This document shows positions 49,707-58,843 of a stretch of DNA of 64,000 bases, piece after piece. Made by a program: the position numbers and the translations under genes. The DNA comes from Chitinophaga pinensis (lineage in GTDB: Bacteria; Bacteroidota; Bacteroidia; Flavobacteriales_D; Crocinitomicaceae). The stretch is taken from positions 62,001-126,000 of the forward strand of contig CAMAZP010000002.1 in the NCBI GenBank assembly GCA_945863605.1, written 5' to 3'. The notes beneath the pieces were generated by a model. That model made no database searches. It was given only the letters and a program-made list of their open reading frames with translations, and was not told the origin of the DNA. Position 1 is the stretch's first letter. Every line of letters starts with the position of its first letter.

Positions 49707-51359
49707 TTATTCCAACTCGCGTTTATAAAAAATAAACCCATTTTTTTCACCGATTCGTTTTATGTGCGGAAAGTTTCTTGTAAATTCTTCACTTCTCGTG
49801 TTTTTCATCACAAAGTAAACGGGTTTATCAATCGCACCAAAAATCAACCAATCTTCTCGATTTGAATTTAAGTTTTTGGTCGGTTTTTTTGCTGTATAAA
49901 ATAAATCTGCATAGCTTTTGAAACCAACCGTTTTCACGTAGCAATCTTCATTCTGACAACTTTTATAAAATTCAATCGCAGCGTTTTGTGTATATCCTTC
50001 CACTTTTGGAACAATCACCACAACAGTTGAATAAATGAATAAAAGTGTCGCAATCAACGAAGCAATAATTTGATTTTGTGTGTTAAATCGTTTGGAAAGA
50101 AAAATAAATAACAAGGCTACAAAAAACAAAGCACCAATCAAAAATTCAAAACCGGTCCAATGAACTTGAGCCTGTAAATTTCCAACAGCAAAATCATCTT
50201 TAATTACATTCATTTTGGTAATTTTTTCCTTGTTTATTGCCACAAATTGCAAGACAACTACAATCAAAGACCAAACGAATCCAAGTGAAAGCACCATAAT
50301 TTTAATCCATTTAGGCAGCGATTCTTTTTGTTCTAAAAGCTTGTAGATGTAAAACGCTGCTATAAAAGTGAGCGGAAAATAAGCCAAAGAGGAATAATGG
50401 ATGATTTTCGTTTTTACAATTGTAAATAAAATTAAAACCGTCCAAAGTAAAATCACCATCCACGTTTTAAATTCAAAGAAAACAAGTCGTTCGTCTTTTT
50501 GAAAGCGCTTGAAATATAAAAAGGCATAAATCGAAGCGGGGAAAACGCCAATAAAAAGTACAACAAAATGGTAAAATAAAAAGCCACCATGTCCAGCATC
50601 TTTCGTTTGAAAAAGGCGAACTTGATACACAAGAAAGTCTTTTACAATTCCGAGGTTTCCATTTAGCATTTGAAGAATAAACCAAAATCCACCGACGAAA
50701 AGAGAGATAATTAAAAACAATATTACTTGCCGCACATTAAATATCACTTTGAACTTTTTTACAATGAAATAAATCACTGTTACAAAACCAAAAACCAACA
50801 AAGCAACTGGACCTTTAGATAAAATGGCTAGACCAATAAAAAGAGCTGAAAGTCCAACGAATTGGTAGCGACGCGACATGTCGTTTGACCGTGTAAAAGA
50901 TGAAATAGTATAGATTCCAAGAAAGATAAATAGATTAAACCAAGGGTCGATAATTCCTGATTTGAAATAGATAAATGGTAAAATTGAGCAAGCGTAAAGT
51001 AAAACCCAAAGGAGTCCAAGTTTTGAATTTAAAATCGAACGTCCCAAACGGAAAAGCACTAATAAAGTCACAATTCCACAAATAGCATTTGGAAAACGAG
51101 CAGCAAATTCATTGATTCCAAAAACCTTCATCGAAAGCGCTTGCATCCAAATAAACAAAGGTGGTTTTTCCCAAAAAGGTAAATAGTTGATTTGAACCGT
51201 TAACCAATCATTGGTTACCAACATTTCGCGGGCCGCCTCTGCAAAATTTATTTCATCCCAATCAAATAAATGACTTTGACCAATAAAAGGAATGAAAAGA
51301 AAACTTCCGATTACGATGATTAAAATCTGGATTGTTTTGTCGGATAGTTTTGTCATCAA
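49707..51359 (-). CDS. Glycosyltransferase family 39-like (ArnT/PMT-type)
   Basis: LFDWDEINFAEAAREMLVTNDWLTVQINYLPFWEKPPLFIWMQAL, multi-TM. Confidence 0.88.
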   Translation of the reverse strand: MMTKLSDKTIQILIIVIGSFLFIPFIGQSHLFDWDEINFAEAAREMLVTNDWLTVQINYLPFWEKPPLFIWMQALSMKVFGINEFAARFPNAICGIVTLLVLFRLGRSILNSKLGLLWVLLYACSILPFIYFKSGIIDPWFNLFIFLGIYTISSFTRSNDMSRRYQFVGLSALFIGLAILSKGPVALLVFGFVTVIYFIVKKFKVIFNVRQVILFLIISLFVGGFWFILQMLNGNLGIVKDFLVYQVRLFQTKDAGHGGFLFYHFVVLFIGVFPASIYAFLYFKRFQKDERLVFFEFKTWMVILLWTVLILFTIVKTKIIHYSSLAYFPLTFIAAFYIYKLLEQKESLPKWIKIMVLSLGFVWSLIVVVLQFVAINKEKITKMNVIKDDFAVGNLQAQVHWTGFEFLIGALFFVALLFIFLSKRFNTQNQIIASLIATLLFIYSTVVVIVPKVEGYTQNAAIEFYKSCQNEDCYVKTVGFKSYADLFYTAKKPTKNLNSNREDWLIFGAIDKPVYFVMKNTRSEEFTRNFPHIKRIGEKNGFIFYKRELE

Positions 51360-51535
51360 TAGGAATTAATTTAATTGCAAATATACTAAGACCGTTGCAA
51401 AACCCCTTACTCATCGTTACTTCAAAAATTTATCATCTACCTAAAATTATACTTTAACCTTTAATAAATATTCGAATGAAGTTTTCTAAAATATGAAGAT
51501 AAAAGCAAAGAATTTTTTTATATAACTTTGAGAAT

Positions 51536-51608
51536 ATGAAACAACGAATTTATATTGACAATTCTTTTTGGTGGATTTTTAGAATTTGAAAAATATGAAG
51601 ACGACTGA
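51536..51608 (+). pseudogene. Remnant of PIN-type toxin N-terminus (frameshifted, truncated)
   Basis: MKQRIYIDNS then, after a frame change, FGGFLEFEKYEDD*; resembles MKQRIYIDTSVxGGxF toxin starts. Confidence 0.5.
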
Positions 51609-51747
51609 AAAACAATTTGATGCTGTAAACTTTATGCGTCAACAACGAAACAAATTGAGTGAGAAATTATCAAAAATGACTAAAGCTGAAATTTTAGAAT
51701 ACTTTAAAAATCGTGAGAAAAAAACGACTATTAAACCTAGTAACTAA
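51595..51747 (+). CDS. Small antitoxin-like protein (50 aa, not in ORF track)
   Basis: MKTTEKQFDAVNFMRQQRNKLSEKLSKMTKAEILEYFKNREKKTTIKPSN. Confidence 0.65.
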   Translation: MKTTEKQFDAVNFMRQQRNKLSEKLSKMTKAEILEYFKNREKKTTIKPSN

Positions 51748-51806
51748 TAGCTTTTTAATAAATTGTCAAAGTTCCGTTTGATATTTAGATTTATTTATAA
51801 AAAAAA

Positions 51807-51834
51807 AAACGACTAGCATCAACACTAGTCGTTT
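51807..51834 (-). terminator. Terminator hairpin
   Basis: AAACGACTAG-catcaaca-CTAGTCGTTT with flanking A/T run. Confidence 0.75.
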
Positions 51835-51854
51835 CTTGTTTATTAAAGTTTCAT

Positions 51855-52031
51855 TTATTTTTTCACGCCCGCATCGGAAACGTTCGTTGTAGTTGGAGTG
51901 TTGCTAACTGCTGTTTGCGCACCTGAAGCAACGACGTGACCCATTGGACATTTACCTGAACTTTGGGCAGAATCTTGTGCGTAAATCAAAGGGATTTGCC
52001 CCAAGAAAAGCACTAAAAATAACTGTTTCAT
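51855..52031 (-). CDS. Small secreted protein with GKCPMGH motif (58 aa, not in ORF track)
   Basis: MKQLFLVLFLGQIPLIYAQDSAQSSGKCPMGHVVASGAQTAVSNTPTTTNVSDAGVKK; own terminator. Confidence 0.6.
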   Translation of the reverse strand: MKQLFLVLFLGQIPLIYAQDSAQSSGKCPMGHVVASGAQTAVSNTPTTTNVSDAGVKK

Positions 52032-52272
52032 AATTTAGAAATTAATTAATAATTGGTAAAGTACGAAGGTACATACTATGGAATGTTACATACTATTGAT
52101 AATTTCTATACAGTCATTGATTTAGCTTATTTTGAGGTATGAATGCAAAGATTTTGATTTCAGATTTGTCAGAATAAGGTACTTTATTCTAAAAAAATCT
52201 ATCAAGCTATTTCACAACCAACTTTTAGTTTTTGAAATCAGAATCTTTAATTTATTTCCTTAATTTCGAGAT

Positions 52273-53151
52273 GTGAAATTTGCATCAAAACTTTTATTTC
52301 TTTTTTCGTTTCCCAGCTTTTTGATGGCGCAATCTTCCTTTTGGAAACCGGCAGATAGTTTGAATAAAGCGCGAATTATTACCAGTTCTTCGATTATTGG
52401 TGTGGGTTATTCAGGAAGTTTGATTGGTTTGCAAAGTGTATGGTACAACAATCCGTGGACCGGTTTTCATTTCTTTAATGATGGTGGAAATTGGTTACAA
52501 ATGGACAAAGCTGGACATGCATACTCAACCTATCAGATTTCTAGAAACATTTCGCAACTTTATCGTTGGGGAGGAATGAAATCTAAAAATGCAGATTGGG
52601 TAGGTGTTGGTTTGAGTTTAAGTTATATAACTTTCATAGAAGTTTTAGATGGATTTTCAGCCGAATGGGGATTTTCAGCCTACGATATGGCAGCAAATGT
52701 TGGCGGTTCAGCTTTATTTTGGGGACAAGAACGCTTGTTTAAACAACAGATTATTTTACCAAAATTTTCCTTTCACACTACTGAGTATGCAGCACTTCGA
52801 CCAGAAATTTTGGGAAGTACTTTTTCCGAACAATTATTAAAAGATTACAACGGTCAAACTTATTGGTTGAGTTTTTCTCCAGGAACAATGGGCGACAATA
52901 AATTTCCAAAATGGTTGTGTTTTAGTTTGGGCTACAGCGCAGACCAAAAAATTGTTGGTAGCGAAGAAACCTACTTAAACTATCAATCCAGAAGGGAATT
53001 TTTACTTTCGATGGATATTGATTTCTCCCGCATTCCAGTGAAAAATCACTTTTTAAAAACCGTTTTTAGCCAACTGAATTGCCTCAAAATTCCTTTTCCT
53101 GCATTGATTATTCAAGGAAATAAATTTGGTGCGAGGGGATTGTATTTTTAA
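52273..53151 (+). CDS. DUF2279-type protein
   Basis: MDKAGHAYSTYQISRNISQLYRWGG; EVLDGFSAEWGFSAYDMAANVGGSALFWGQE; GTG start. Confidence 0.8.
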   Translation: MKFASKLLFLFSFPSFLMAQSSFWKPADSLNKARIITSSSIIGVGYSGSLIGLQSVWYNNPWTGFHFFNDGGNWLQMDKAGHAYSTYQISRNISQLYRWGGMKSKNADWVGVGLSLSYITFIEVLDGFSAEWGFSAYDMAANVGGSALFWGQERLFKQQIILPKFSFHTTEYAALRPEILGSTFSEQLLKDYNGQTYWLSFSPGTMGDNKFPKWLCFSLGYSADQKIVGSEETYLNYQSRREFLLSMDIDFSRIPVKNHFLKTVFSQLNCLKIPFPALIIQGNKFGARGLYF

Positions 53152-54224
53152 GAAACTACATTTTTCTTCACCGCAACCTCAAACATCTTTGGCCAGAATT
53201 TTCCAGTCATGTACAGTTTTTTTGTTGATGCATTGTACGCTATTCCGTTTAAGACTTCTCCGTTTCCTTTTCCTTCTTGAACCAATTGTGTTGCGTCGAT
53301 TGTTGCTAAAACTTTTCCTGTTGCTGGGTCAATCACTGCGACATTGTTAGATGTCCAAATATTAGCATAAATTAAACCGTCAACGAATTCCAATTCATTA
53401 AGGCGAGCAATTGGTCCTTGGTCGGTGTACACTTCAATTGTGCGCTCAACGTCAAAGGTTTTAGGATTTCTAAAATAAATTCGTTCAGAGCCATCAGACA
53501 TAATTAAACTTTTTCCATCGTTACAAATTCCCCAGCCTTCACCAGTATAGGTAAATTCTTTAATAGATGTAAAATCACTTTTGTTGTAAACAAGACATTT
53601 TTGATTTTTCCACGTTAACTGATATAGTTCATCGCCCATAATCGTGATTCCTTCTCCAAAATGAGTAGCATCTAAGCCCATTTTTCTCACAATTGCACCT
53701 GTTTTCAAATCAACTTCTGCAATAATTGTTTCGCCATTTTGGTTCGGGTCGCCTGTTCCTTCAAATAATTTCCCTTCATTAAATTCCAAACCTTGCGTAA
53801 AGCTTGTTTCCAAATGCGGAAGTGAAGAAACGATTTCAACCGACCATTTTTCAGGAACAATATCAGAAAGAATGCGAATCAAACGTTGGTCGGAAAAAGA
53901 AGTTCCATCTTTTCTAAAAGCCACTATTTCAATTCCAAAGGCTCCAACTTGGAAATCCTTCGTATCCAAAGTGTAAGTAATCTTTCCTTTCGGTGCTGTC
54001 CAAGTATTTAATTTTTTTCCATTTATGGAAAGCTCTAGTTTTTGAATATCCTCGCTTACTTCAAAAGGAATTGGTAAGGTTTGACCGTGGGGAACAGCTA
54101 AATTTTCTGTGAAACTAAAACTAAAAGGAGGCGTCTCAGACGAAGTAGAATTTGGCATAACATACGGCAAAACAAAAGCTACAATCAGACCAATTATTAC
54201 AAGGTAGATTACATATTTTTTCAT
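53148..54224 (-). CDS. Glutaminyl-peptide cyclotransferase
   Basis: ETSFTQGLEFNEGKLFEGTG; LNELEFVDGLIYANIWTSN; LNGIAYN. Confidence 0.92.
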   Translation of the reverse strand: MKKYVIYLVIIGLIVAFVLPYVMPNSTSSETPPFSFSFTENLAVPHGQTLPIPFEVSEDIQKLELSINGKKLNTWTAPKGKITYTLDTKDFQVGAFGIEIVAFRKDGTSFSDQRLIRILSDIVPEKWSVEIVSSLPHLETSFTQGLEFNEGKLFEGTGDPNQNGETIIAEVDLKTGAIVRKMGLDATHFGEGITIMGDELYQLTWKNQKCLVYNKSDFTSIKEFTYTGEGWGICNDGKSLIMSDGSERIYFRNPKTFDVERTIEVYTDQGPIARLNELEFVDGLIYANIWTSNNVAVIDPATGKVLATIDATQLVQEGKGNGEVLNGIAYNASTKKLYMTGKFWPKMFEVAVKKNVVS

Positions 54225-54568
54225 GAATTTAATGTTTTAATTTCTTGAAGGATAGCTCGTCCATTAATCATTCCGTGGGTTTCAGAAAGAAAAACTTCAC
54301 CTTTATAAATTACGATTACTTGTGGCGATTGATGAACAACACCGCTTTTTGACTCAATTGCATTGGAGATATTTCTGAATTGAATTAAATCCAAATAATA
54401 CGAATCAAGTGCATCGTTCTCTAAAATCCCAGTTCCTTCAAAGCGAGACAAAGCCATCGTCGAAATCGAACAACGTGTGCTGTGTTTGAAAATCAATTGT
54501 GGTTTTTGATGACTTAAATTCCAACATTCTTGAAGTTGGTTTTCGTCTGTTAGTTTTATCCAAGCCAT
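54221..54568 (-). CDS. ytxJ: Bacillithiol system redox-active protein YtxJ-like
   Basis: IFKHSTRCSISTMALSRFE; HQSPQVIVIYKGEVFLSETHGMI. Confidence 0.85.
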   Translation of the reverse strand: MAWIKLTDENQLQECWNLSHQKPQLIFKHSTRCSISTMALSRFEGTGILENDALDSYYLDLIQFRNISNAIESKSGVVHQSPQVIVIYKGEVFLSETHGMINGRAILQEIKTLNS

Positions 54569-55590
54569 TAGAATCCGGGTGTAAATTGTTTTAAAAAGCG
54601 AAGGTCGTTTTCAGAATAAAGACGTAGATCTGTCACGCGATATTTTAATTGTGCAATTCGCTCGACTCCCATTCCGAAAGCAAACCCTGTAAATTCGTTG
54701 GAGTCAATTCCGCAAGCTTCCAACACATTTGGATCAACCATTCCACAGCCTAAAATCTCCAACCAGCCGGTGTATTTACACACATTACAACCTTTTCCAT
54801 TACACAAAGTACAAGACACATCAACTTCAGCACTTGGTTCCGTAAATGGAAAATAAGAAGGACGTAAACGAATTTGAGCTTTCTCACCAAACATTTCACG
54901 CGCAAAAAACAATAAGGTTTGTTTTAAATCAGCGAACGACACATTTTTATCAATGTATAAACCTTCAACTTGATGGAAAAAACAGTGCGCACGAGCAGAA
55001 ATTGCTTCGTTACGATACACTCTTCCGGGTGAAATAGTTCGAATTGGAGGTTTTGAAGATTCCATCACGCGTACTTGAACCGAACTTGTGTGTGTACGTA
55101 AAGCAATTTCATTTTCACCTTTTTGGATGAAAAAAGTATCTTGCATATCGCGAGCTGGATGTTCAGGTGGAAAATTTAATGCCGAGAAATTATGCCAATC
55201 ATCTTCAATTTCTGGTCCTTCTGAAACGATAAATCCAATGCGAGAAAAAATATCAATGATTTCTCTTTTAACCAAAGATAGCGGATGATGACCACCAACA
55301 GAGATCGCTTCTCCTGGTCTAGAAAAATCAAAATCAGTATTTTTTTCAGTTATTGAAGTTAAGTTTTCTTTATGATTTGCATAAAAATCTTCTGTTGCTT
55401 GACGTAAACTATTGATTAGTTGACCGACTTCTCTCTTTTGTTCGTTAGGAACATTTTTTAGTTCTGCGTATAAATCTTTGAGAATTCCCTTACTTCCTAG
55501 GTATTTGATTCGGAAAACTTCTAAATCTGCCGCAGAAGTAATGGAATATGCATTGATTTCTTGAAGAATTGCTTCAATTTGTATTTTCAT
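54568..55590 (-). CDS. pheS: Phenylalanyl-tRNA synthetase alpha subunit
   Basis: HPLSLVKREIIDIFSRIGFIVSEGPEIEDDWHNFSALNFPPEHPARDMQDTFF; start corrected from 55623. Confidence 0.96.
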   Translation of the reverse strand: MKIQIEAILQEINAYSITSAADLEVFRIKYLGSKGILKDLYAELKNVPNEQKREVGQLINSLRQATEDFYANHKENLTSITEKNTDFDFSRPGEAISVGGHHPLSLVKREIIDIFSRIGFIVSEGPEIEDDWHNFSALNFPPEHPARDMQDTFFIQKGENEIALRTHTSSVQVRVMESSKPPIRTISPGRVYRNEAISARAHCFFHQVEGLYIDKNVSFADLKQTLLFFAREMFGEKAQIRLRPSYFPFTEPSAEVDVSCTLCNGKGCNVCKYTGWLEILGCGMVDPNVLEACGIDSNEFTGFAFGMGVERIAQLKYRVTDLRLYSENDLRFLKQFTPGF

Positions 55591-55649
55591 TTGTTGAAAT
55601 TGTAACTTTTTTGACACAAACATTGTTTAAAACTGAAACAAGTTTGTTA

Positions 55650-56048
55650 ATGCAAATTTATAAGAAAAAAATAGCCCTCTTTCAATTAAAAGCATCAATT
55701 ATTAATGCTGGCGTTTTTTTACTTCTTTTTTTGGTGACTGCTTGTTATAAAAAACAAGATACTATTTTGGCTGTAATTGTTAAAAATGAGAGTGGTCAAG
55801 TTGTTGAAGATGCTTTAGTAGAATTAAAAGCTGAACCAACTATAATTGGCAACACTGTTACCATAAATATGGAAAAAATGACTGATAAATTAGGTGTTGC
55901 TTATTTTAATTTTAATGAACATTATGAGTCCGGACAAACAGGAGTTGCTGTGCTTAAAATAAAAGTAAAACAATTTGGGTTATATGGTGAAGGCATTGTA
56001 ACCGTGGAGCAAGAAAAAGTAAATGAGACTGTTGTAATTATAAATTAA
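55650..56048 (+). CDS. Small lipoprotein, member 1 of tandem family
   Basis: LVTACYKKQDTILAVIVKNESGQVVEDALVEL...QTGVAVLKIKVKQFGLYGEG. Confidence 0.75.
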   Translation: MQIYKKKIALFQLKASIINAGVFLLLFLVTACYKKQDTILAVIVKNESGQVVEDALVELKAEPTIIGNTVTINMEKMTDKLGVAYFNFNEHYESGQTGVAVLKIKVKQFGLYGEGIVTVEQEKVNETVVIIN

Positions 56049-56116
56049 TCGAACTGTTTAATTGTAAGTAAAAGATTTTTAAAAAAAAAGTGTAAATTTG
56101 GCAAGCTAAATATCAT

Positions 56117-56488
56117 ATGAAAAAAATAAATTTAATTCCAATATTGTTTGCTTTGTTGTTCTTACACAGCTCTTGCGAACCTAAAGACCCGGCAATATTG
56201 AAGGTATTTGTTCGATCATCTTCAAACCAATTAATAGGGGGTGCTAAAATTATAATTATAGGTGACCAACAATCAAATCCACCAACCTTAGATTTTGTTG
56301 ACACATCATTCACAAATAGCTCTGGTTTTTCTGTCATAGATATGGATGAGTACTTCAATACATCAGGTAAAGAAAATAGAACTGGTTATTTTGACATCAT
56401 TGTTAAATACAATAACAAAACGGCAACTGGATATGCTAGATGTAGGGTACATACTACATCTGTTGAAACAATTTATTTACCTAATTAA
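56117..56488 (+). CDS. Small lipoprotein, member 2 (diverged)
   Basis: LHSSCEPKDPAILKVFVRSSSNQLIGGAKIII. Confidence 0.75.
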   Translation: MKKINLIPILFALLFLHSSCEPKDPAILKVFVRSSSNQLIGGAKIIIIGDQQSNPPTLDFVDTSFTNSSGFSVIDMDEYFNTSGKENRTGYFDIIVKYNNKTATGYARCRVHTTSVETIYLPN

Positions 56489-56493
56489 TATTT

Positions 56494-56862
56494 ATGAAAA
56501 AATTATTTTTTATCTCTTCAATACTCGTTTTTTCTATATCGCTTAATTCGTGTAGAAAAAAAGGCGATACTATTGCAAACATTTATGTTAAAGATGAGAC
56601 AAACACTAGTGTTTCTGGTGCTATGGTTATTTTATATGGTACAAACACAGGCAGTACCCCTCAAGTTGTTGCAGTATTTGACACGATGTATACAAATGCA
56701 GCCGGTTTAGCTTCCTTTAATTTTAATGATATTTATCAATTAGGCCAAGCTGGTGTTGCTGTTTTAGATATAAAAGCACAGAAACTAAATAAAATTGGGC
56801 AAGGAATAATTAAAATTGAGGCAGAAACAATTAATGAAGAGACCATTTTTATTCAACCTTAA
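56494..56862 (+). CDS. Small lipoprotein, member 3
   Basis: NSCRKKGDTIANIYVKDETNTSVSGAMVILYGTNTG...QAGVAVLDIKAQKLNKIGQGIIKIEAETINEETIFIQP. Confidence 0.78.
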   Translation: MKKLFFISSILVFSISLNSCRKKGDTIANIYVKDETNTSVSGAMVILYGTNTGSTPQVVAVFDTMYTNAAGLASFNFNDIYQLGQAGVAVLDIKAQKLNKIGQGIIKIEAETINEETIFIQP

Positions 56863-56880
56863 TTTTACATAATTTAAAAC

Positions 56881-57264
56881 ATGAAAAAAATTTATTTTTT
56901 CTTCTTTTTAATTTTATTTGCTCAAATTTTTACTTCTTGTCGTAAAAAAAAAGAAACAATTGCTCATATATATGTTCGTGATGAAACTGATAACCCAGTA
57001 AATGAAGCATCTGTTATTTTGTACGGAACATCGACAGGTAATCCGATAGGTGGTAATGGTCCCGGTTTCGGTAATTTTAGAGACACTGTTATTTCAAGCA
57101 GTTCTGGATTGGCTGTTTTCAACCTAAGTGAATTATATCAATCTGGACAAGCTGGTGTTGCAATACTTGATATAAAAGCATTTAAGTTTAACAAACTTGG
57201 CATAGGTATCATTAAAATTGAACCCGAAAAAATAAACGAACAAACTATTACTATTCAACCATAA
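56881..57264 (+). CDS. Small lipoprotein, member 4
   Basis: TSCRKKKETIAHIYVRDETDNPVNEASVILYGTSTG...QAGVAILDIKAFKFNKLGIGIIKIEPEKINEQTITIQP. Confidence 0.78.
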   Translation: MKKIYFFFFLILFAQIFTSCRKKKETIAHIYVRDETDNPVNEASVILYGTSTGNPIGGNGPGFGNFRDTVISSSSGLAVFNLSELYQSGQAGVAILDIKAFKFNKLGIGIIKIEPEKINEQTITIQP

Positions 57265-57337
57265 AATTTGTTAATAATTAATTCTATTGATTTAATTACT
57301 AATTGTTATTATCGCTATTTTTACTAAAAATAAATAT

Positions 57338-57595
57338 ATGAAAAAAATTAAATTTTTAACCTTATCTGTTGGTTTTTTGATGCTATCATCATGTGTAACT
57401 AGCACATATATGGTTACAGACAATCCTGTTGGAACAAAAAAAGGAGTAGCTAAATTATCACTATTTGGTGCAGACAAAGACATAAGCTTAGAAAAAGCTT
57501 GTAAAAATGGTGAGATTACCAAAATTGGAACTGTAGAAGTAAGAACTACTTATTTTATAATTCCTTTTGTAAAAACAACTGTAACTGGTGAATAA
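57338..57595 (+). CDS. TRL-like family lipoprotein, copy 1
   Basis: SSCVTSTYMVTDNPVGTKKGVAKLSLFG...KIGTVEVRTTYFIIPFVKTTVTGE. Confidence 0.8.
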   Translation: MKKIKFLTLSVGFLMLSSCVTSTYMVTDNPVGTKKGVAKLSLFGADKDISLEKACKNGEITKIGTVEVRTTYFIIPFVKTTVTGE

Positions 57596-57612
57596 TTTTA
57601 AAAATAACTGAA

Positions 57613-57948
57613 ATGAAAAAAATATCTTACATAATAGGAGCAATTGGTTTTGTAATTACTATGAACTCTTGTGGAGTTACTACTCCTTTTATTGTTACAA
57701 ATAATGAAATTGGTGATAAAGTTGGAACTTCATCAACTATTTGTTTATTTAGTGGCGCAAGTCAAAATTCGGCATCTATGTCTCCAACAACTGGAAAAAC
57801 AGTTTTTCATGGCTTCATGTTAAATAAAAATTTTGGTATTGTTGAGGCGGCAGAAAAAGCTGGTATTTCAAAAATTGGTGCTGTTGATTACAAAGTAACA
57901 TCATATGTGTTTTTTGTAAAAAAAGAATTTATTGTAGCTGGAGAATAA
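57613..57948 (+). CDS. TRL-like family lipoprotein, copy 2
   Basis: NSCGVTTPFIVTNNEIGDKVGTSSTICLF...KIGAVDYKVTSYVFFVKKEFIVAGE. Confidence 0.8.
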   Translation: MKKISYIIGAIGFVITMNSCGVTTPFIVTNNEIGDKVGTSSTICLFSGASQNSASMSPTTGKTVFHGFMLNKNFGIVEAAEKAGISKIGAVDYKVTSYVFFVKKEFIVAGE

Positions 57949-57967
57949 TCATAAAAAAAATTATAAA

Positions 57968-58246
57968 ATGAAAAATTTAACAAAATTATCCGCGGTTTTA
58001 GTTTTAGCTGGTTTCCTTGGGTCTTGCTCAATTTCTGGACCTTTGATGGTAACGAATCACTCTTTAGGTGATAAAAGAGGTGAAGCTAGTAGAAAAATAA
58101 TTTTTAATATTACACTTGGTCAAACAGATCTTGGAGCTATAACAGCTGCTAAAAACGGTGGTATTAAAAAAATTGCAACTGTTGATTGGAAAGTTACAGG
58201 TGGTATTTTTTCTACAACTTATACAACCATTGTTACTGGAGAGTAA
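57968..58246 (+). CDS. TRL-like family lipoprotein, copy 3
   Basis: GSCSISGPLMVTNHSLGDKRGEASRKIIF...KIATVDWKVTGGIFSTTYTTIVTGE. Confidence 0.8.
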   Translation: MKNLTKLSAVLVLAGFLGSCSISGPLMVTNHSLGDKRGEASRKIIFNITLGQTDLGAITAAKNGGIKKIATVDWKVTGGIFSTTYTTIVTGE

Positions 58247-58263
58247 AATTAAACAATACAAAT

Positions 58264-58292
58264 AAAAAAGGCTGGTGAAAACCGGCCTTTTT
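58264..58292 (+). terminator. Rho-independent terminator
   Basis: AAAAAAGGCTGGT-gaaa-ACCGGCCTTTTT. Confidence 0.8.
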
Positions 58293-58368
58293 ATTTATAA
58301 ATAATTTTTTCACTTGAATTATTAAACAATTTATAAACTGGATTTGTGAAAAGATAAATCCTATCTGT

Positions 58369-58677
58369 TTAGGCTCTAATTTGTCTAATTTCTTTATTTT
58401 TCCCTTTAATTTCCTCCAAGCTACATAAAGCAAAATGATGGTCTAATGAGAGTTCATATTCTGTGAAGTCTACATATTCTTTCGCAACAATTTCATCCAT
58501 CAAATTCGTTTCTGGATTTTGTTTTTGTAGCAAATTAATAATGTGATTCAAAGCGGTAATATCCACAAAAAGTGTGGTCCAATAAGAAAGATTGTCCTTG
58601 ATAACGTTCGCCAGCAAACATACTTGTTGGTCAAAATCATTAAATCTTAATCCTTTAATTTCTAATTGCGTTTCCAT
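58369..58677 (-). CDS. Hypothetical protein
   Basis: 102-aa ORF METQLEIKGLRFNDFDQQVCLLANVIKDNL. Confidence 0.6.
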   Translation of the reverse strand: METQLEIKGLRFNDFDQQVCLLANVIKDNLSYWTTLFVDITALNHIINLLQKQNPETNLMDEIVAKEYVDFTEYELSLDHHFALCSLEEIKGKNKEIRQIRA

Positions 58678-58843
58678 AATCGTTTATTTTATAGTACAAA
58701 GGTAGACAGGTAGAACGTAATCTATTTACGCTTATGTTCAAACAATTAAAAAAGATCAATTTAATTTGATAAATGTTGAATGATAACGCTTGCAACGGAA
58801 AATTTAAGATTTCAAAATCCTTGAGATTGTTTACTTTTGTAAT

